Shown here piece after piece: positions 13,101 through 28,100 of a DNA stretch of 64,000 bases. Source of the stretch: Strongylocentrotus purpuratus (lineage: Eukaryota; Echinodermata; Echinoidea; Camarodonta; Strongylocentrotidae); NCBI RefSeq assembly GCF_000002235.5, contig NW_022145611.1, positions 21,296,298-21,360,297 of the forward strand. The letters run 5' to 3'. Below the pieces are notes generated by a model that saw nothing but the letters and a program-made list of their open reading frames with translations, did no database searches and was not told the origin of the DNA. The translations under genes and the position numbers were made by a program. Position 1 is the first letter of the stretch, and each line of letters begins with the position of its first letter.

Positions 13101-16100
13101 TCTGTTTAAGGACCCTATTCCAAATGAAATTAGTCAAATCGACCCTGTAGAGCAAAAACTTCCCTGTGCATGGTTGCAGCTTATATAAATGACATGGCAT
13201 CCAATGAAAATGTTTATAAGTATGTGTCTGTAAATGTCTGTGTCTTGTGAGTGTGTCTGGTGAATTTAGTAATCCCAAAGATCATTGCGGGAGCTGGGTC
13301 ATTCAAAAGTCGACTTGGAGGCATGTACAAACAAACAAACATTTATAAACAATGTGGGGGGAAAAAACACAGAAATGCTATTTTTCCACAAGAGTGTCAA
13401 GTTTGTGAAAAGTGATGTGACTTATTTTGGTCTCTTGGTGCTATTTCTGATCATATTTCAGCCTATTAGCGACAGAAGTTAATGCTTTGAAGTTCTCCTT
13501 CAATCATTTCCACCATGTTTAGTGTCAAATTATACCAAACATGGTAAGATCCATACAACAATTCACACTTGTAGCAATGATCTTTAGGGGTAATGACTAT
13601 ATGTGATGCAGATAGTGTAGTTGCAATGTAGTGACTGACACTGTGATTGAACCCTGAAGCTATTCATATAGTTGCATGCTATGAGGGTGTGGTTTGGTGG
13701 TTACTGACCTTTGCGCAGGGCTGCGTTCAGGATCTCCTGTAGCTCCCAGGCATCGACTTCCATATCCTGTACAAGACAACAAAACAGATGACATCAAATT
13801 GTATTCCATCTGGACAATAGTCATTATTATTATCACCGTCATTGGATTCAGTTCCTATTCTGCAAACACAGTTCACTCTTTTTACTCAATTAGGGAGTGT
13901 TTCAACTAGTTGCTTGGTAAAAACTTGTTCACATCTGCCATGTGTCTTTGTGTTTACCCAATGAATGACATGGGGGGGGGGGTGGCTGGAAAAAGTAGCT
14001 GCATGCAACAACAAACACATGGTCAATTGTCTGAACCAATAAACAAAATAATAAATTTTAAAGCACATAAATAAATCAAAATATCTAAATCAATTGAATC
14101 CACACCAAAAAAAATTATTATTTGTTGAGACTCTGAAAGAAATGCTTTGTATTTTCTTCTGTTTTGTGATCACATAATGGTTATATAATTGTCATCTGTA
14201 CATTTCTTTGTTAACTATATTTCTGCTGTTTATTGTTCAACCAATGGAAAAATAATTTCTGTTGCATGACAGATGAATCAATCAATAAATTTGAATCCAA
14301 TTCAATGAATCCATGTAAGTCAAGAATCTTGTTCTCAATAAAGTATCAATACAGCTATAAAATGCGCTACAAAAAAAAAGCTAATGATTTGTCATATGGA
14401 CTTACAGGGCCGGTGAGTTTCTTGAAGAACTCACGGAAGCGTTGAGTCTGAGCATCGTCCTGTGGTGGCGGCTGTAGGGTTCAATTTTCAAACAAAACCA
14501 TTATAAAAACTTTAATATGATCAATATGAGAGATAAATAGCATTTGAGCTAGGGACAATTTCTGCAGAGCTCTGAAAACTTTAGAAAATAAGGAAATCCA
14601 CCTAAAGGAAATATTAACATTTTAGGCAATAAAAAAGAAAGTTTGCTAAAGACATTTTTTTAGGGCACTTGTTCAAACTGAGAGGGGACAAGTTTAGCCA
14701 TGTGAATATTTCTCATAACTTCACTGGAATTCATATCTTAAAATTCATGCACTGGATATGATAATGTGGAGTAGGAAAAAAGAATTCTAAATATGAAACA
14801 TGTTGGTAGTAATTCTGTGTAGAATATAGGGTTCAACATTTCTTGCAAAAATTGATATCTAACAAATCTCAAATTGAGAATGTAACAATCTGCAAATATA
14901 AAGATGGAAAAGACACATTGATATGAATCGAAATGACAATGTCATAAACTTGCATGATATGATAGAAAAATAGAAATGAATCGTAATACTGATACAAAAA
15001 TTTTGTTTTTCTTCAATCCAAACCCAAATGAGCATGCATCAAGAGCAACTGAACATAGCCATATCTGATTGAACTATGTTCCACCGGTGTTGAAATCAAA
15101 TATTACTGACAAGTTGATTTGTTTAATTTCACCACAGAACATTGCTAGCAGTTTGATCACACAACAAAACAAATATAATCAAGATTGTATAACAAGATTA
15201 CAGTCATGAAGTATGAATTATCTATGAAATTTGACAAATAAAAAAAACATGCTCCAATCAAACACTGCAAAATGTCCACTGCAACTTAAATAATACATTC
15301 ATTTTTCATGTTACAATATTATGATGAACAAATCCTGCTTCTCTCGTGATATCATGTATAAGCGATCCTAAACATCGCAGTTACAATTTTGACATACTTT
15401 CAAAGCTTGGGCAAGGTTTAAGAGTTTTAGAGTCTTATAGAACAAATTGTTAAAATTTCAAATAATGGTAGTATCAAATATCATCAACCTCATCCTTCTG
15501 AATGATGGTTTTCACGTCAAATCTATCTGGATATTAATCATCAAAATTGTTACCCTGCTGAATACCAATCTAAAGATATCTTGGGCTAGAAGAGTTCCCT
15601 AATTATTAAATCATACTCAACAAGTTAAAAATGAGGCAATATTTCAACACAAAACATCTTGACAACCACTTTAAAACACCCTTTATAGGCAGGTCCAAAG
15701 ATTTGGTCATTGGCTGTCTCATATGTAACCATGAATACAGAAATATAAACAACCATTTGGTTAAATGACACATGCTCTTGTACCTAACCCTCATCCTAAA
15801 CCCCTAAACTGTATTTTTAACTTATGTACAATATAACCCTAACTCCATATTTTTCATAATGCAACTGATTCTCCAATATGCATCAAACTTGGTGGCCTAA
15901 ACCATAAAGAAACCTATAGCAATTGTTGCAATGTCAGAGCACTGACAATCAACACCACAAATTGGTCATTTGATCTGATCTGAGCTCTAGAACGTCTGTC
16001 AACTTTCCAGGTATATTGCAAATTATAATGATGTTGGTAACCTCAGGGACAAAACACCCTGGACTTGCCTTTGTATTATTATATTCTGTGTGCACCAATG

Positions 16101-19100
16101 TTATCAATCAAAACAAAATCTGTGACATGCAATATTCTTGCTGATTAGGAAATATCAAAAGGTAACAATTATGTGATAACACAATGTATAATAACTTATC
16201 TTTCGACAACACTTTTCCAATCTTATTTTTCAACAAAAAACTACTATTCTATCTCACTAAAAGAAAAAAAATATACATGTATGGCAGTATAAATTTACGG
16301 TTTCACATCAAGATATCTAAAAGGCAAATTTCTGAATTGGCCTGCTTTTCAAATACATCACAACAAGACCTAAAAAACAAATCAGGTAAACATTAATCAG
16401 GAGATATTTATTCATTTGCATAATTTATGAGTTTTTGTAATCTAAAAAAAGACACTTCTGGTTCAAGTTGACCCGATTTAACCCTCCTGACATGAATAGA
16501 GACTTTTTCAACATAACTCCTAAAATCTAAATCGCATATTTAGGATCCACACTTGTTCACTGGAGTTGTGTTCAACCACTACTTTTCGTGCATGCCACAG
16601 GTAAATTCATGTTTTTGTTGGATATATTCATCAAAATAAGATAATTCCATTATTATGGTTGGCAACTGACAAAATCACTACTGAATTCAGTCCATCATCA
16701 TCGACTTCTGAATCGAAGCTGAAAATATGAAAATAATTCAGGAATTCTGATGCACGTACAGAACCATAATAATATGAAAGACTAGATGGATCTTCGACTG
16801 TGCGCAGTCATAGAGAGATTTAAAATTCAAGTTTAATTTTAATCCATTAACATGTTCTCAGAATATTGTGATTACAATCTATTTTTCACATACATGTATG
16901 ACTCGTTGATCTTGGACCTCATGACGATTGACCCTAAAATCCAACTTCAGTCCAGGCAAGAATGTCATTTTGGCGAAGGTATGAGAATTAAGTGATCGAT
17001 GGGTGAAGCATGGTAAATCAGTATGCACATGATTAAATCACGTCAAAACTTCCACAAGAAAAGAAGAAGACATATTCTAGGAATGTCCGGTAAACTCATG
17101 TCCACAACGTGAAGGAGAGGATGATGATGATTGTGTCACAAACTTCTTGCAGTGCTCTCAAAAAAATGTCTTTTGTTATGAAGAGGGAGGGGGAGAAAAC
17201 ACATTTGTGATGGTGTTCGAGGGGGGTCAGTCACGCCGATCAAGATCAAACCCATGCGATGAGGCCAACTGATTGGTCGAAACCTCAGTGGTAGCCTACC
17301 CTCATGAAGTCATATGACGTTTGATCCCATGCCGGCGAATGGACGTAACCTGTCGGGGAATGCGAGTAACCGGTCGAGTAATCGGTCGTCGAGTGACCGG
17401 AGGAGTAACCAGATGGAGACAGACTCGGCGAAAAACACGGCTGAGCGTATGACTGGAAGGGACTCTGGCTCTTCTGAATAAATGAATAAAATCCCTCTTC
17501 CTACTTATATATATTCAAATAACCAAGAAGATAATTATCTAAATAAATGGAAATGAACCATGAGCACCAGATTACCACCTCTGCCTTCAAAAAGAAATGT
17601 TTGAATTCTATGTATGCTGAAGATAGTAATCAATTACCAATGCACAAACATATGAATATTCATATATCACTAATCAATATGTTATTCATACATTATGAAC
17701 TAACATGCGCAGGCAATACTTGGTGACTATATGACTTGCAATATGAAAATAAAATCGGATATATCTCATCAGAGCCATGCTCGTCACCCCAAACTCGTTC
17801 ATCTCCAGATACCGTGCAACTCACTCTCACCTGAGTAGCGGATGGAGCGGCGGCAAAGGTATCGCGAGACGAGTTTGCGGAGATGGGAGGGGCGGCGTAG
17901 GTATCGTGGGACGCCTTTTATAAGCAGGTACATGTAGGTAGGGGGGAGTTGCGAAAATTCATTGGAGCAAAGTACAATTACACGTGCATACAATGACACA
18001 GAGAGAATCTAGGGGAGTTGCATGAGCACATGAAAATACATGACTAAAATGGATGGCAATAATTTGTTAGTATATATAGATTGTTAGAAATTCTTCTTTT
18101 TAAGTATTGGAGACTAGGCCTACGGTTTCTTTGCATTTAGACCCATTGGAAATGTGGTGTTTTTAAGGAGTATTCACTATACATTTGAAATGTGGGTGAT
18201 TTTCGAGTGGGTCCATGATTTAAGGAACATTTCATCAATTCAAACGTTTCAAATAGAAAACCATGCATTAACATATAAAGTCTAAACAGCCTCGAGAGGA
18301 TAGGAACACAGCTTTCATTTCATTGAGAGGTTACATGGTCTCACCTGGCCAGGAGCACTGGGAGCACTGTATGCATCCTGGGCTGCGCTTACATTAGACT
18401 TGCAAAGGAGGTTATTAAAATATCAACTGAAATACCAGTCATTTTCCAAACAATTCTATGACATCAAGACCCTCAACTCAATGGTGGGGGAGGGGTCATT
18501 TTCTTTGACTTATAAAGCAAAAGACTGAAGTGACAACTATTTCCCAACTGACTATTATAGATCAATTTTACACTTACTTCTTTTCTAACCACTACTCCCA
18601 CATTGTGACCCTTTACCTTTATACTTGAGGTCATTGCACTCTTACTACGCTAGGTGACCTTTGAACTTGTGAAAAATTACTGCAGTGAAACTACGGTACA
18701 AGAAATATCTTTTTCATTCAAATACTACTAAAATATGATCCTTCACAGTGCTTTGGAGGTAGAGTAAAAAAAGTAATTCAATAAAAAATGTGTTCAGTCA
18801 ATTTTATTATGGAATTTTTAGATTTAAAGGACTTCACTACTACAGGAAAAAGGGGGTAAATATATCCTGTATTTGTGACCCAGCTCTAATGAGATTATGA
18901 CCGTGGAAGCAAATAAAACTGAAGTTCAACAGAAAGTGGAGAAATTGGTCAACAATAAAAGCAATGATCAACAATGGATACTAAAACAAAAATCAAATAA
19001 AAATCATTAAAGTTGAAAGCAGCTTAACTGATAACAATTAACACATACATGAGTAACCAGCTTCACAACATTTAAAGCATTTTTTTTTTTGCTTCACAAA

Positions 19101-22100
19101 TCTACATTTGCTGCAAACTTTGGGTGAAAATGATAGATGTGGAGGTGTTAAGCGATCACTTTTACGATTTATTCAAAAAAATACATAAATACAAATAACA
19201 AAAAACAAATATGAATGTATTTGTGACAATATGAACATAAGCAAAGGCTATTCATAAGGGCTTCTATGCGATTTAAAAATGGTTAGGCAACTCTTTGTGG
19301 GTTTTTTTCATTTCATGATACTCAATTCAAGTGCAAAAAAATAAATTTGCTGTATACTGAACTATAATTTTGATTGAAGTGTACTGCGTAAAGCTATACG
19401 AGGTGATATAAGATATATTTTGAGCAATAAAAGTGTCATGATTGAAAAATGGAGTCAAAAAAGTTAATAAAGTAGTCAAAAATATTACCTGTTTGGGTAC
19501 GTCTACCATGCCAGACTCTTCATCAATAGATCTATAAAAAAGAAGAGAGAAAGAACATAATCGTCTGGCATTTTGTTGCTTGTATACATATGTCATGTGG
19601 TTTGAGAGTTTAAAATCAGACTTTTATGGCTTCATTTGATTTACAAATCTGAGAGAGAAATAGTATCTCACCCTGTGTCTCATGTTATGGTGGTTATAGA
19701 TAAAAGCACTCTGTCCCTCAAATAGGATGTTAAATGGAGGTCCCATGTGTTGGAGAGAACCTCCTCCAACCCCAACCCTATGCCTATTTAGAACCCATTG
19801 CATTATTCAGGTGGAAGCCCCAGGAAGGTGGTCCACCTGCCCATCCGAGTAGGTTATGTCGAGAGGAAAGACCCAAGGTTTACATTACAGTGAGCCCTTG
19901 GTAACAGCTGACACCAACTACTACTAATAATTGTTGCCATATGTACAAAATTTTTCAATTTGTACTATGCATTTATAATTTTTTAGTGTAATTAGATTGT
20001 TAATGCAGTGCCCCCTGGAAGAACATTATGTCATTTTTCGATGGTGCTACGTTAACAAAATTAAAAAAAAAAAAAAAATCAAATCATATCATATCAAATC
20101 GATTGAAGTGCCTATGTGCCTATCTGCCTAGTTCGTGACTGTGAACAAAGAAGTTTTTTTTTTTTGAATGTGCGTCACAAATACCGGTGAGCATCCCCAT
20201 AACTTTATGGAGTAGGAACTAATCTGAAAAGGTTAGTCTATCACTTTAAGATTGTACGGACAGTAATTTTTTTTATTTCTCCGTTCAATACCAATATCAA
20301 TACTATTATTTTCATTATATACGTTTCGTGTACGTACTCTGAAGCAACGATCACTGAAAACTAAAATCTGGAGAGAAAGAAAAGAACTGCATTCCACTTA
20401 CACTCCCTTGCTCAGCTTCATGGAGAAGATACGCAGCAGGAAGTCACCCTCTTGGCCGGGTTCAAAGGTCGAAGGGACGATGACATAGTGGCCGGGTGGC
20501 AGCTTGAATCTTCCGCTCACCTCACGGGTGTTGGTGAAAGAGGGTGATCGAGCTGTAGATGCGTTGTACAGGAAGTGGTCCTTGGGAAGTCCGACGGAGG
20601 CGTCAAAGTTGCCGTCAGTCTACCAAAAAAACAAAGAAAGATTAATAAAACATGTTTTCCACATTCACTTCCATCTTTTTGGGGGTTCCTTTTTCATTGA
20701 GAATCATTGAATCACGCAAATATTGAAGTCAACTTCATCATGTGCCAATCAAAATTGTTTATTAATAGCCAAGCAAAAACTGTACAAACATACCTCCCTA
20801 GATACAGAAATGGCTTTAAATATGTAATTCCTTGCAATTGAACAATATTGCCGGCCGAGGATGATAATAACATTGAACTGTCTTTGACTAAAATGGATGC
20901 ACAATGTTCAAATTAATAAGACCGAGGTGGAAATGGATTTCTAAAGATTAAATTGACGATGAGATGTGGATGATTACGAAGTTTCAAGACAAAAGTGAAT
21001 GAATAAAGTATGAGAAAAAATACTTTTCTTTGTAGAGTGCAATTCCCGGTAGAATATGCACCAACTAAAGCGAAGGACAGATCAGTAACAATTAAACTAC
21101 CCACACTGATGCTATGCTCTAAAGATTTTTGAAACAGAGAGAAACCCAACTTCCAAAACCAACTTCTAAAACAAAGTGAACATGCTTGGGCTCTTTGGTA
21201 AAACAATAATCCTCAATTATCAGTACTTGTATATTAATTAAAGCCATTGGTTCATTGTTTGTTTGCATGCATGCAAAAAGTGGGTTTTTTCGCAGTCAGA
21301 AGAAGTACACCATAAACCATGCACACTGGACAGTAGTGACATATTACTCACCTGGTAAATGGCGAAACCACAGGTGAGGTTGTCGACGCCCATTTTGCGC
21401 TGTGCTCGCCTGTTCTTCTGCATGAGGGCGACCAAGAAGGTAGATCCTGGCTTGTCTTGTCCTGGATCCTCGTCTTCTTCGTCTCCAACATCATCCTTGT
21501 CATCCTCCTCCTCCAAGATGAGGGAGAACTGGGGATTGATCCAGAAGGAATCTGAGGATGGAAGATGACAATAACACTTTCAAGGTTTTTTATTAAGTTC
21601 CTTTTTGTCACATGTAATTTCGAAATTATTTAGTGTAAATGCCATACAAACTCATGCTGTGTAGATGTCTTTATTGTTCACAAATATCAATTTTGTGAAT
21701 ATCCTATGTTTTGTTAATGTATTGTATTTTTTTCATGTGAAATAAAAGAAACTAAACTGAAACTGAACTGAAGGTCATGTTGAATTTAGAGGTACTCTGG
21801 CAATTCATCATTATCAAGCATGAAGGTTTGGGTTAGGGTAGCAATTAGGTTTTAGGTTAGGTTTAGGTTTAGGTTAAGGGTTAGAATTAGAATTAGGGTT
21901 GGGGTTTGGGTAAGAATAATGGGAGTGGGTCTCACCAGGAAAGTTGCGGCATCCTCCAGCCGTAGCTCCTTTCTGCCATTTGCCGTCGTTGACAATAGCC
22001 TGCCACTTCCTCTTGCCCTTGCCTGTCATAGCCTCTGCACTCAAGTGGCACATGTCGACCCTCTCAAAATTCCTCTTGAAGTCGCTGAATTCCATCCTGT

Positions 22101-25100
22101 AAGAAAACCACAGGTATTTATATATTCAAACCTACTGACGAAAAGATAGCATGCATGGATTCTTTTAAAAAATGGGTTTGGGCTATATTCAGCCTTTTTT
22201 GCAAGATTAGGTGGAGTTTTGGTAAAGATGAAAACATCATTATTGAGCTTTCTGTGTCTTTTTATACCAGTTTTAATAGGATGATAGTCATAACAGAAAT
22301 GTGCCAGAAAGTGCCAGAAATTAGCAGAACTCAACTTTATCTTTACAATTTCCCAAATTAAGTTTTATTGAAGGAGGAACATCAGCAAATATTGATTGCT
22401 TGCTAAAGCAAACAAGTACTATAGGCAATTAGGTGGATACATCTTGAAAAGTTAAAGTTCTATCTGAGGGACCAGAGGGAGTTAGATTGTACTCACCAGA
22501 ATTCACCGTCGTCACCGCTGACCAATCCAAGGTTTTTGCGCTCTCTTTGATTTATATCGTCCCATTCTCTTGCGCTGAAAAAATAATAAACAGAACATAA
22601 ATAATTTAAAAAATACAGACAATAAAAAATCAATACATAATCAAATATATATTATAAAATAAACAATGATACAATGTGTAGCCATAAAACAAAGAACAAA
22701 ACAAAACAAATAACAAAATAGCCCTTTGACCTTTGACCTCGTGACCCCAAAATCTAATCAATTCATTAGCTCTGCAAGTTACATACATGACCCAAATTTG
22801 GTGGTAATCCATCAATTGCTTCTTGAGATAACGTGATCACGAGACCGGGACGTACGGACGGACGTATGGACGTACGGATGGACAGACGGACAACCAGAAA
22901 ACATAATGCCTCTGGCTACTTTGTAGCGGAGGCATAAAAATAAGAGGAATATATCACAATGACCACCAGATCCACTCACCCCCCTCTCAATCAGAGTGAT
23001 CCCTAGACTAATTAAGCTCTCTCGCACTCAAAGTGACAGCTAGATCAACGCATGCTCTTTCGCACTCTCAGTAACCCGGCCTAATGTTTACGCATCTACT
23101 CACTTGTCGCTCCATCTTCCATTCCATTCGACTGCCCCCCATGGGTTGCGGATCCTGATAAGACGCACATCGCGGCCCTTAACGTTAACCTTTAAAAAGA
23201 AATCAAGAACAGCACATTTGTTTAATAGATGTAGAATAAAAAACATTTTGACCTTTCCAATTACTTCCACACAGGTTCTTTCACATTGCAATTGCATGGC
23301 CAGGGCCCCATCTTATAAAGAGTTGCAATTGATTCAAGTCAAATTGCAATTTGAAATTAATCCCAACTCCTAACTGGGAAGCACACAGTTGCGATTAGTT
23401 TAAAGTTGCGATTGATTTGAATCAATCTGTACTCTTTAAAAAAAAAGAGAATATTATTACTCAACTTTATCTTTATAAAACTTTGAAATCACAGAAAAGG
23501 CCAAAACGGCGACCAGCCATTGACCAGTTTTGTGACTGGCAAGATACCACCAGGAAGATATCCCGTTTTCATTTTACTTCAAAGTTTAGAAACAACATCG
23601 AGCACTCACCTTCTTGACATCAGTGATGGTGTAGGCATGTCCTGCGATGAGACCGGAGGGTAGCTTGGCCTCCGTCACGCCTGGTTTGGCATTGATGGAG
23701 CAGCCGAGCTGGGAGTCCCTGTCGTAGGAGGATTTGAGGATCTTGAAGAGACCTTTAGGTGGGTTCTGGTTCAGGTCAATGGACTCAGAGACACCACCGG
23801 TGAAGTCCTCCATAGCCTCGATCACATTGCCACCCTTCAAGCACTCGTAAGAACCATGGAGCCTATTAAAGAAGGTTATTAATTTATAGATTATACACTA
23901 TGGCTTGAACTCCAGTCTGGTAAAGGTGAAAAAGCTTTTTCATTCTTTTTATGTTCGTTTGGGAAGAGTATCATAGGAAAAATGTTCCCTGAAAAGGATG
24001 GCTCATCAGATGCCCTCATATTCAAAATATGACAACAAATAGCTCAAATATTTGAACCACAATTGGAGCATTTCTTATTTGCTGCATTAGCAATATTTTC
24101 CCATTGCTTCTGGTTTCTTTCACAATGCAATCACCTAACCAGAATTCAACAATAATTTTAGATTTAACATTTCTATACCGATTTATGAAGCATCAAATAT
24201 GAAGCCCTATATTCAGCACAACTGTAAATCTGTCACAAATTAATAAACCAAATAATCCTGACATGGAATAAACTGAAGAAATAAATTTTATTTGCAATGA
24301 AATTTGTTTATATGTTTACAGAACTATGCTCATTGTTTAAGGCACGTGGATGATGATATTTGGTAATTTATAAATCAATGGAATAAATCTGCCCACTCAA
24401 ACCTGAACAACATATAATGTGATTTTATGAATACCAGCATATCAATGGATTATGCAAGTTCTTTTCATATCATGGAACCCAAATATATATATAATTGTTA
24501 GCCTCACAATGGCGGACCTAGCCTTGATATGATGTGGGATACCACAGCGTTTTTTTGTGGGTTTTTTAATGACGTAAGTGTAATACACTTCGCATTTCTG
24601 TATCTTACAACACAGCTCAGTGAATACATGTAGGACCTAGCTTTGTTGCACGCAGTTGCCATTTTTTTTACAACTAAAAAAAAAGTTGGTTATTTCTAGC
24701 AGCGGTTTACCAAAGCAAATCTAAACAAGTGGTGAATTTGCTCTAGTTCATAACATTACGAACCAGAGCAAAATAACACTATAGGAAATCTTTTTATTCA
24801 GATGATCATATCTCAGCCAATACTTAACATATTCGATTGGTTTTCGACATTTGGACATCATTTTTGATGCTCTTTCAGAAAATGAAGAAAAAATTGAGAA
24901 ATTCTAAAAAAAGATTTGTTATGATGTCACAGCTTCGGTACTCTAAACTTACTTGGCGTACGCCTTCTCCAAGAGGGCGCTCCAGAACTCATTCTTCTCC
25001 TTGGAGTGCACAAAGACGAGCTCATTGTTGTAGGTGGGCAGCTGGTCGTCAATGACAACCGTCACCCATTTGCCGTACTGCCAGAAGTTGAACTTCACCA

Positions 25101-28100
25101 CTCCCAGGTCGAAGTTCTGGTCAGGGGGGATGACCTTCTTGAGAAGATGATCATCCAGAGAGAGACCAGCAGTGGCAGCAAGGAACCAACAGTCACCTGA
25201 TCAAGTCAAATCAAATGACATTAAATCAAATCATAGCAAAATCAAAATTACATTCATCGTCATTTCAAACTTTTAGTTTGAAGTCTGGAGGAATCGGCAA
25301 GTTACAGTAGAAGTTTGTTGATATCCTGTTTTGAAATTTAAACTAATTTTTCACTTAATGACAAATCAACACATAACAATTGTGTGTATCAGTCATTAAG
25401 TCATATTCAGAATATTACAAGTGTGTACTGTACCGGTATATCATACCTGGCGTTCCACAGGGCTAGCTTGTTGTAACCAAGTTCTTTTCATTATTACATA
25501 GAAAGTAGAGTTGCCCTAAAGGTGAAAGATAATCTGTGAGCTTTCTCATACTTTTAATGTCAATTTGGAAGAATACCCTAGAAGAAATAAGTGAGCGTGC
25601 CTGTCCCAGGTGACTGCCTATAGAAATGAATTCTTTGTTTTTTGTGTAAATGCACATCAGCTGTAAATTATGAAAGTCTTATTTCAAAAGTAAGTGTGAA
25701 GTGTGATATGAGCAAGCTTCATTCTGGAAGATGATTGTTTTGGGTTTTTTGCGCTCAAGATGGCGTAAATAGCCTATTACAGGTCAATCACTTTCACTTT
25801 CCTTTCTCATCACTGAGTTCAGGTCTCAAGGACTGATTCATGATGAGAATTCCAGAACGATTACACATCCGCAATAACCGATCATCATTACAAACATATA
25901 AAACCGGCCCTGCTAGGCTCCATGTCACATATGACAATAAAGAGAGAGAGAGAAAGCTCATTTTTTGCACTGTCAAAATTTTGGAAGTTGGAGACTTTAA
26001 TAAAGAAAATGTTGAAAATTGGTGGCGAGCATTCTGTATTTTTTAGTTCCATATGGGGCCCATTTACACAGCCCAAAAACCATTTTGAAAAACCCTGCAA
26101 AAAAAATCTATGAAATTTCTGCTGGCGTTTAAAGAAAAAAAGAGAATGGGTTTTTTCAATTAAGTTTTTTTGTAGCGAGTTCTGACAAAATCAATGATTT
26201 TTGCTTGAGGTGTAAATGCAGCTATAAAAGAACTTTCCATTTGCAAATTTTGCGTGGGGGGGGGGGCATGTTTAAGCATACACACAAAAACGTGGTGTGG
26301 CTTGCCAATTGGCTTGGTCAGCCTATAAAACATCAACAACGGAAGACTGTCATATTTTCAGTGAGTAAAATTGATTAACCATTTTTTAAAATAAGATTAT
26401 TATTCTCACCAAGTTGTCCCTGTGCAACGTCGAATCGGCTGGCACCACCTACAAACAGTTGAGGATTCTGGACAATTTCCTATAAAGACAAAAAGCAAGA
26501 AGTAACAATTATAATCATTGTAATAATCATACAGTGATTTAGCCAGAATGTAAAATAATAATAATATTCTATCCGATTCTATCTACACGAGGGTAGTCGT
26601 ATGAGTTACACATTTTCAAGTAAATTTGAAAATATTTTTATTCTTGAAATGTTTGAAGAAAAAAAGTTCCCAGCAAATTTGCTATTGGTACTAAGATAGG
26701 GTTATGAGGGTAGTTGAATTATTTACCAAGTTGATTTTAGAAGTAAGAAAAATAACTTATGAAAGTTTTTTGAAGTGATCAATATTTAGGATGGACAAAA
26801 TACTGTTAAATTTTATTAGAAGTGATTTGTATTCATACCACAGGACACATATAAGCCTTAAATCGTAGAATCATAAAAACTGGGGGAACGTAATTTCATA
26901 GGAACTACAAAATAGCAAATCTGAAAAACACAGCAAGATAAACGACTCAATAGCTGCAATAAATGAAATAAAGAAATATATATCTAGCTGAATAAATAAA
27001 TATATAAAGAAAGAAAGAAAGAAATATCACACAAAAAACTTAATCGTAAGTTTGCAATTAATGGTAGGAATATTGTTACATTAGGATTTAGAATTTGAGA
27101 TTCAATAAGAAAGAGATTTAATGAACTCCAATAAATTTGCAAACTAGTAGCATCATCTTCAACAACAAAAAGAAGGAAAAAAAGAAGAAGAAAAGAAATG
27201 AAAATAGGTATATTGTATGCTATAACTTGTTCAGGGTCAAATGGACTATATTGTAATCAGTCAAAGATTCAATTTGCCACTAAAATTTAATTTCCTGCTT
27301 CAAATGACTCACAAAGCTGCGAGCAACACAAGAAAATGTTTCAAAACAAGGGGGGGGGGGGTTCACATCATTACAAACAATATGCGCAGGGAGATAGGAG
27401 AGATGAGCGCCAGGCTTTTGCTTGGATTACATACAAGATTCTTCTTCTTAAGATTTGAACCTGGATCTCTCTGCAAGCACATGGGTTGCTGATGAGTGAC
27501 AGCCAGTCATTTTTAAGGGGAATGGAATGCCACGCTGGGACCCTTCAACTCTAGCTCACATCCTCCAAATGCCATGTTTGGAAACGTGGAATGCCGAGAA
27601 TGGAATAAGGGGGCTGGGCTTCGGCAGAGAGAAGCTCATTTCATGGGGGCTAGTAGTGGAGGGATTTAAGTTGGGATGGACAGCAGTTTGACCATCATGC
27701 GGGCGGGCATGGACTGACCATCCTGTCCGACCATTACACACATGGAATATCCTAAGAGTCAAAATGCTCATTTTGTGCACCTATAAATAAATTATTTCAC
27801 ATCACTTCTACATACAATGCTTTGCAAAGAAATATACCAAACCTACCGGTACTACTACTTACTTCTAAAATATTGTCATTATCAAAGAATAACACAAAGA
27901 ATTTTTGTGGGAGCTAGTAGTGAAGGGATTTAAGTTGGGATGGACATCAGTTTGACCATGATGCGGGTTTAAATTTCATAGTTCATAGCCAGGTGCAGCT
28001 ATCATGTACACACACATAAGTCAAGACTTGAACATATTCTTTGTTTAATTTTTTCTTTTATCAGACTGCTAAGAAAGCATGCGTATGCTTGTAAGTAAGC

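Noticed and set aside
16682..16718. Exon-like 37-base stretch (minus) with a strong TTTTCAG acceptor, reading [12 protein letters not shown] in one frame
   Set aside because: Both neighbouring calpain exons are phase 0. A 37-base exon would break the frame, the phase 0 reading hits a stop, and the donor (GTAGTG) is weak.
21825..21915. TTAGGG-like runs suggesting telomeric sequence (also near 8690, 15785, 35215)
   Set aside because: Units are degenerate (TTAGGT, TTTAGG, TTAGAA) and short, lying in introns. Ordinary interstitial low-complexity sequence.
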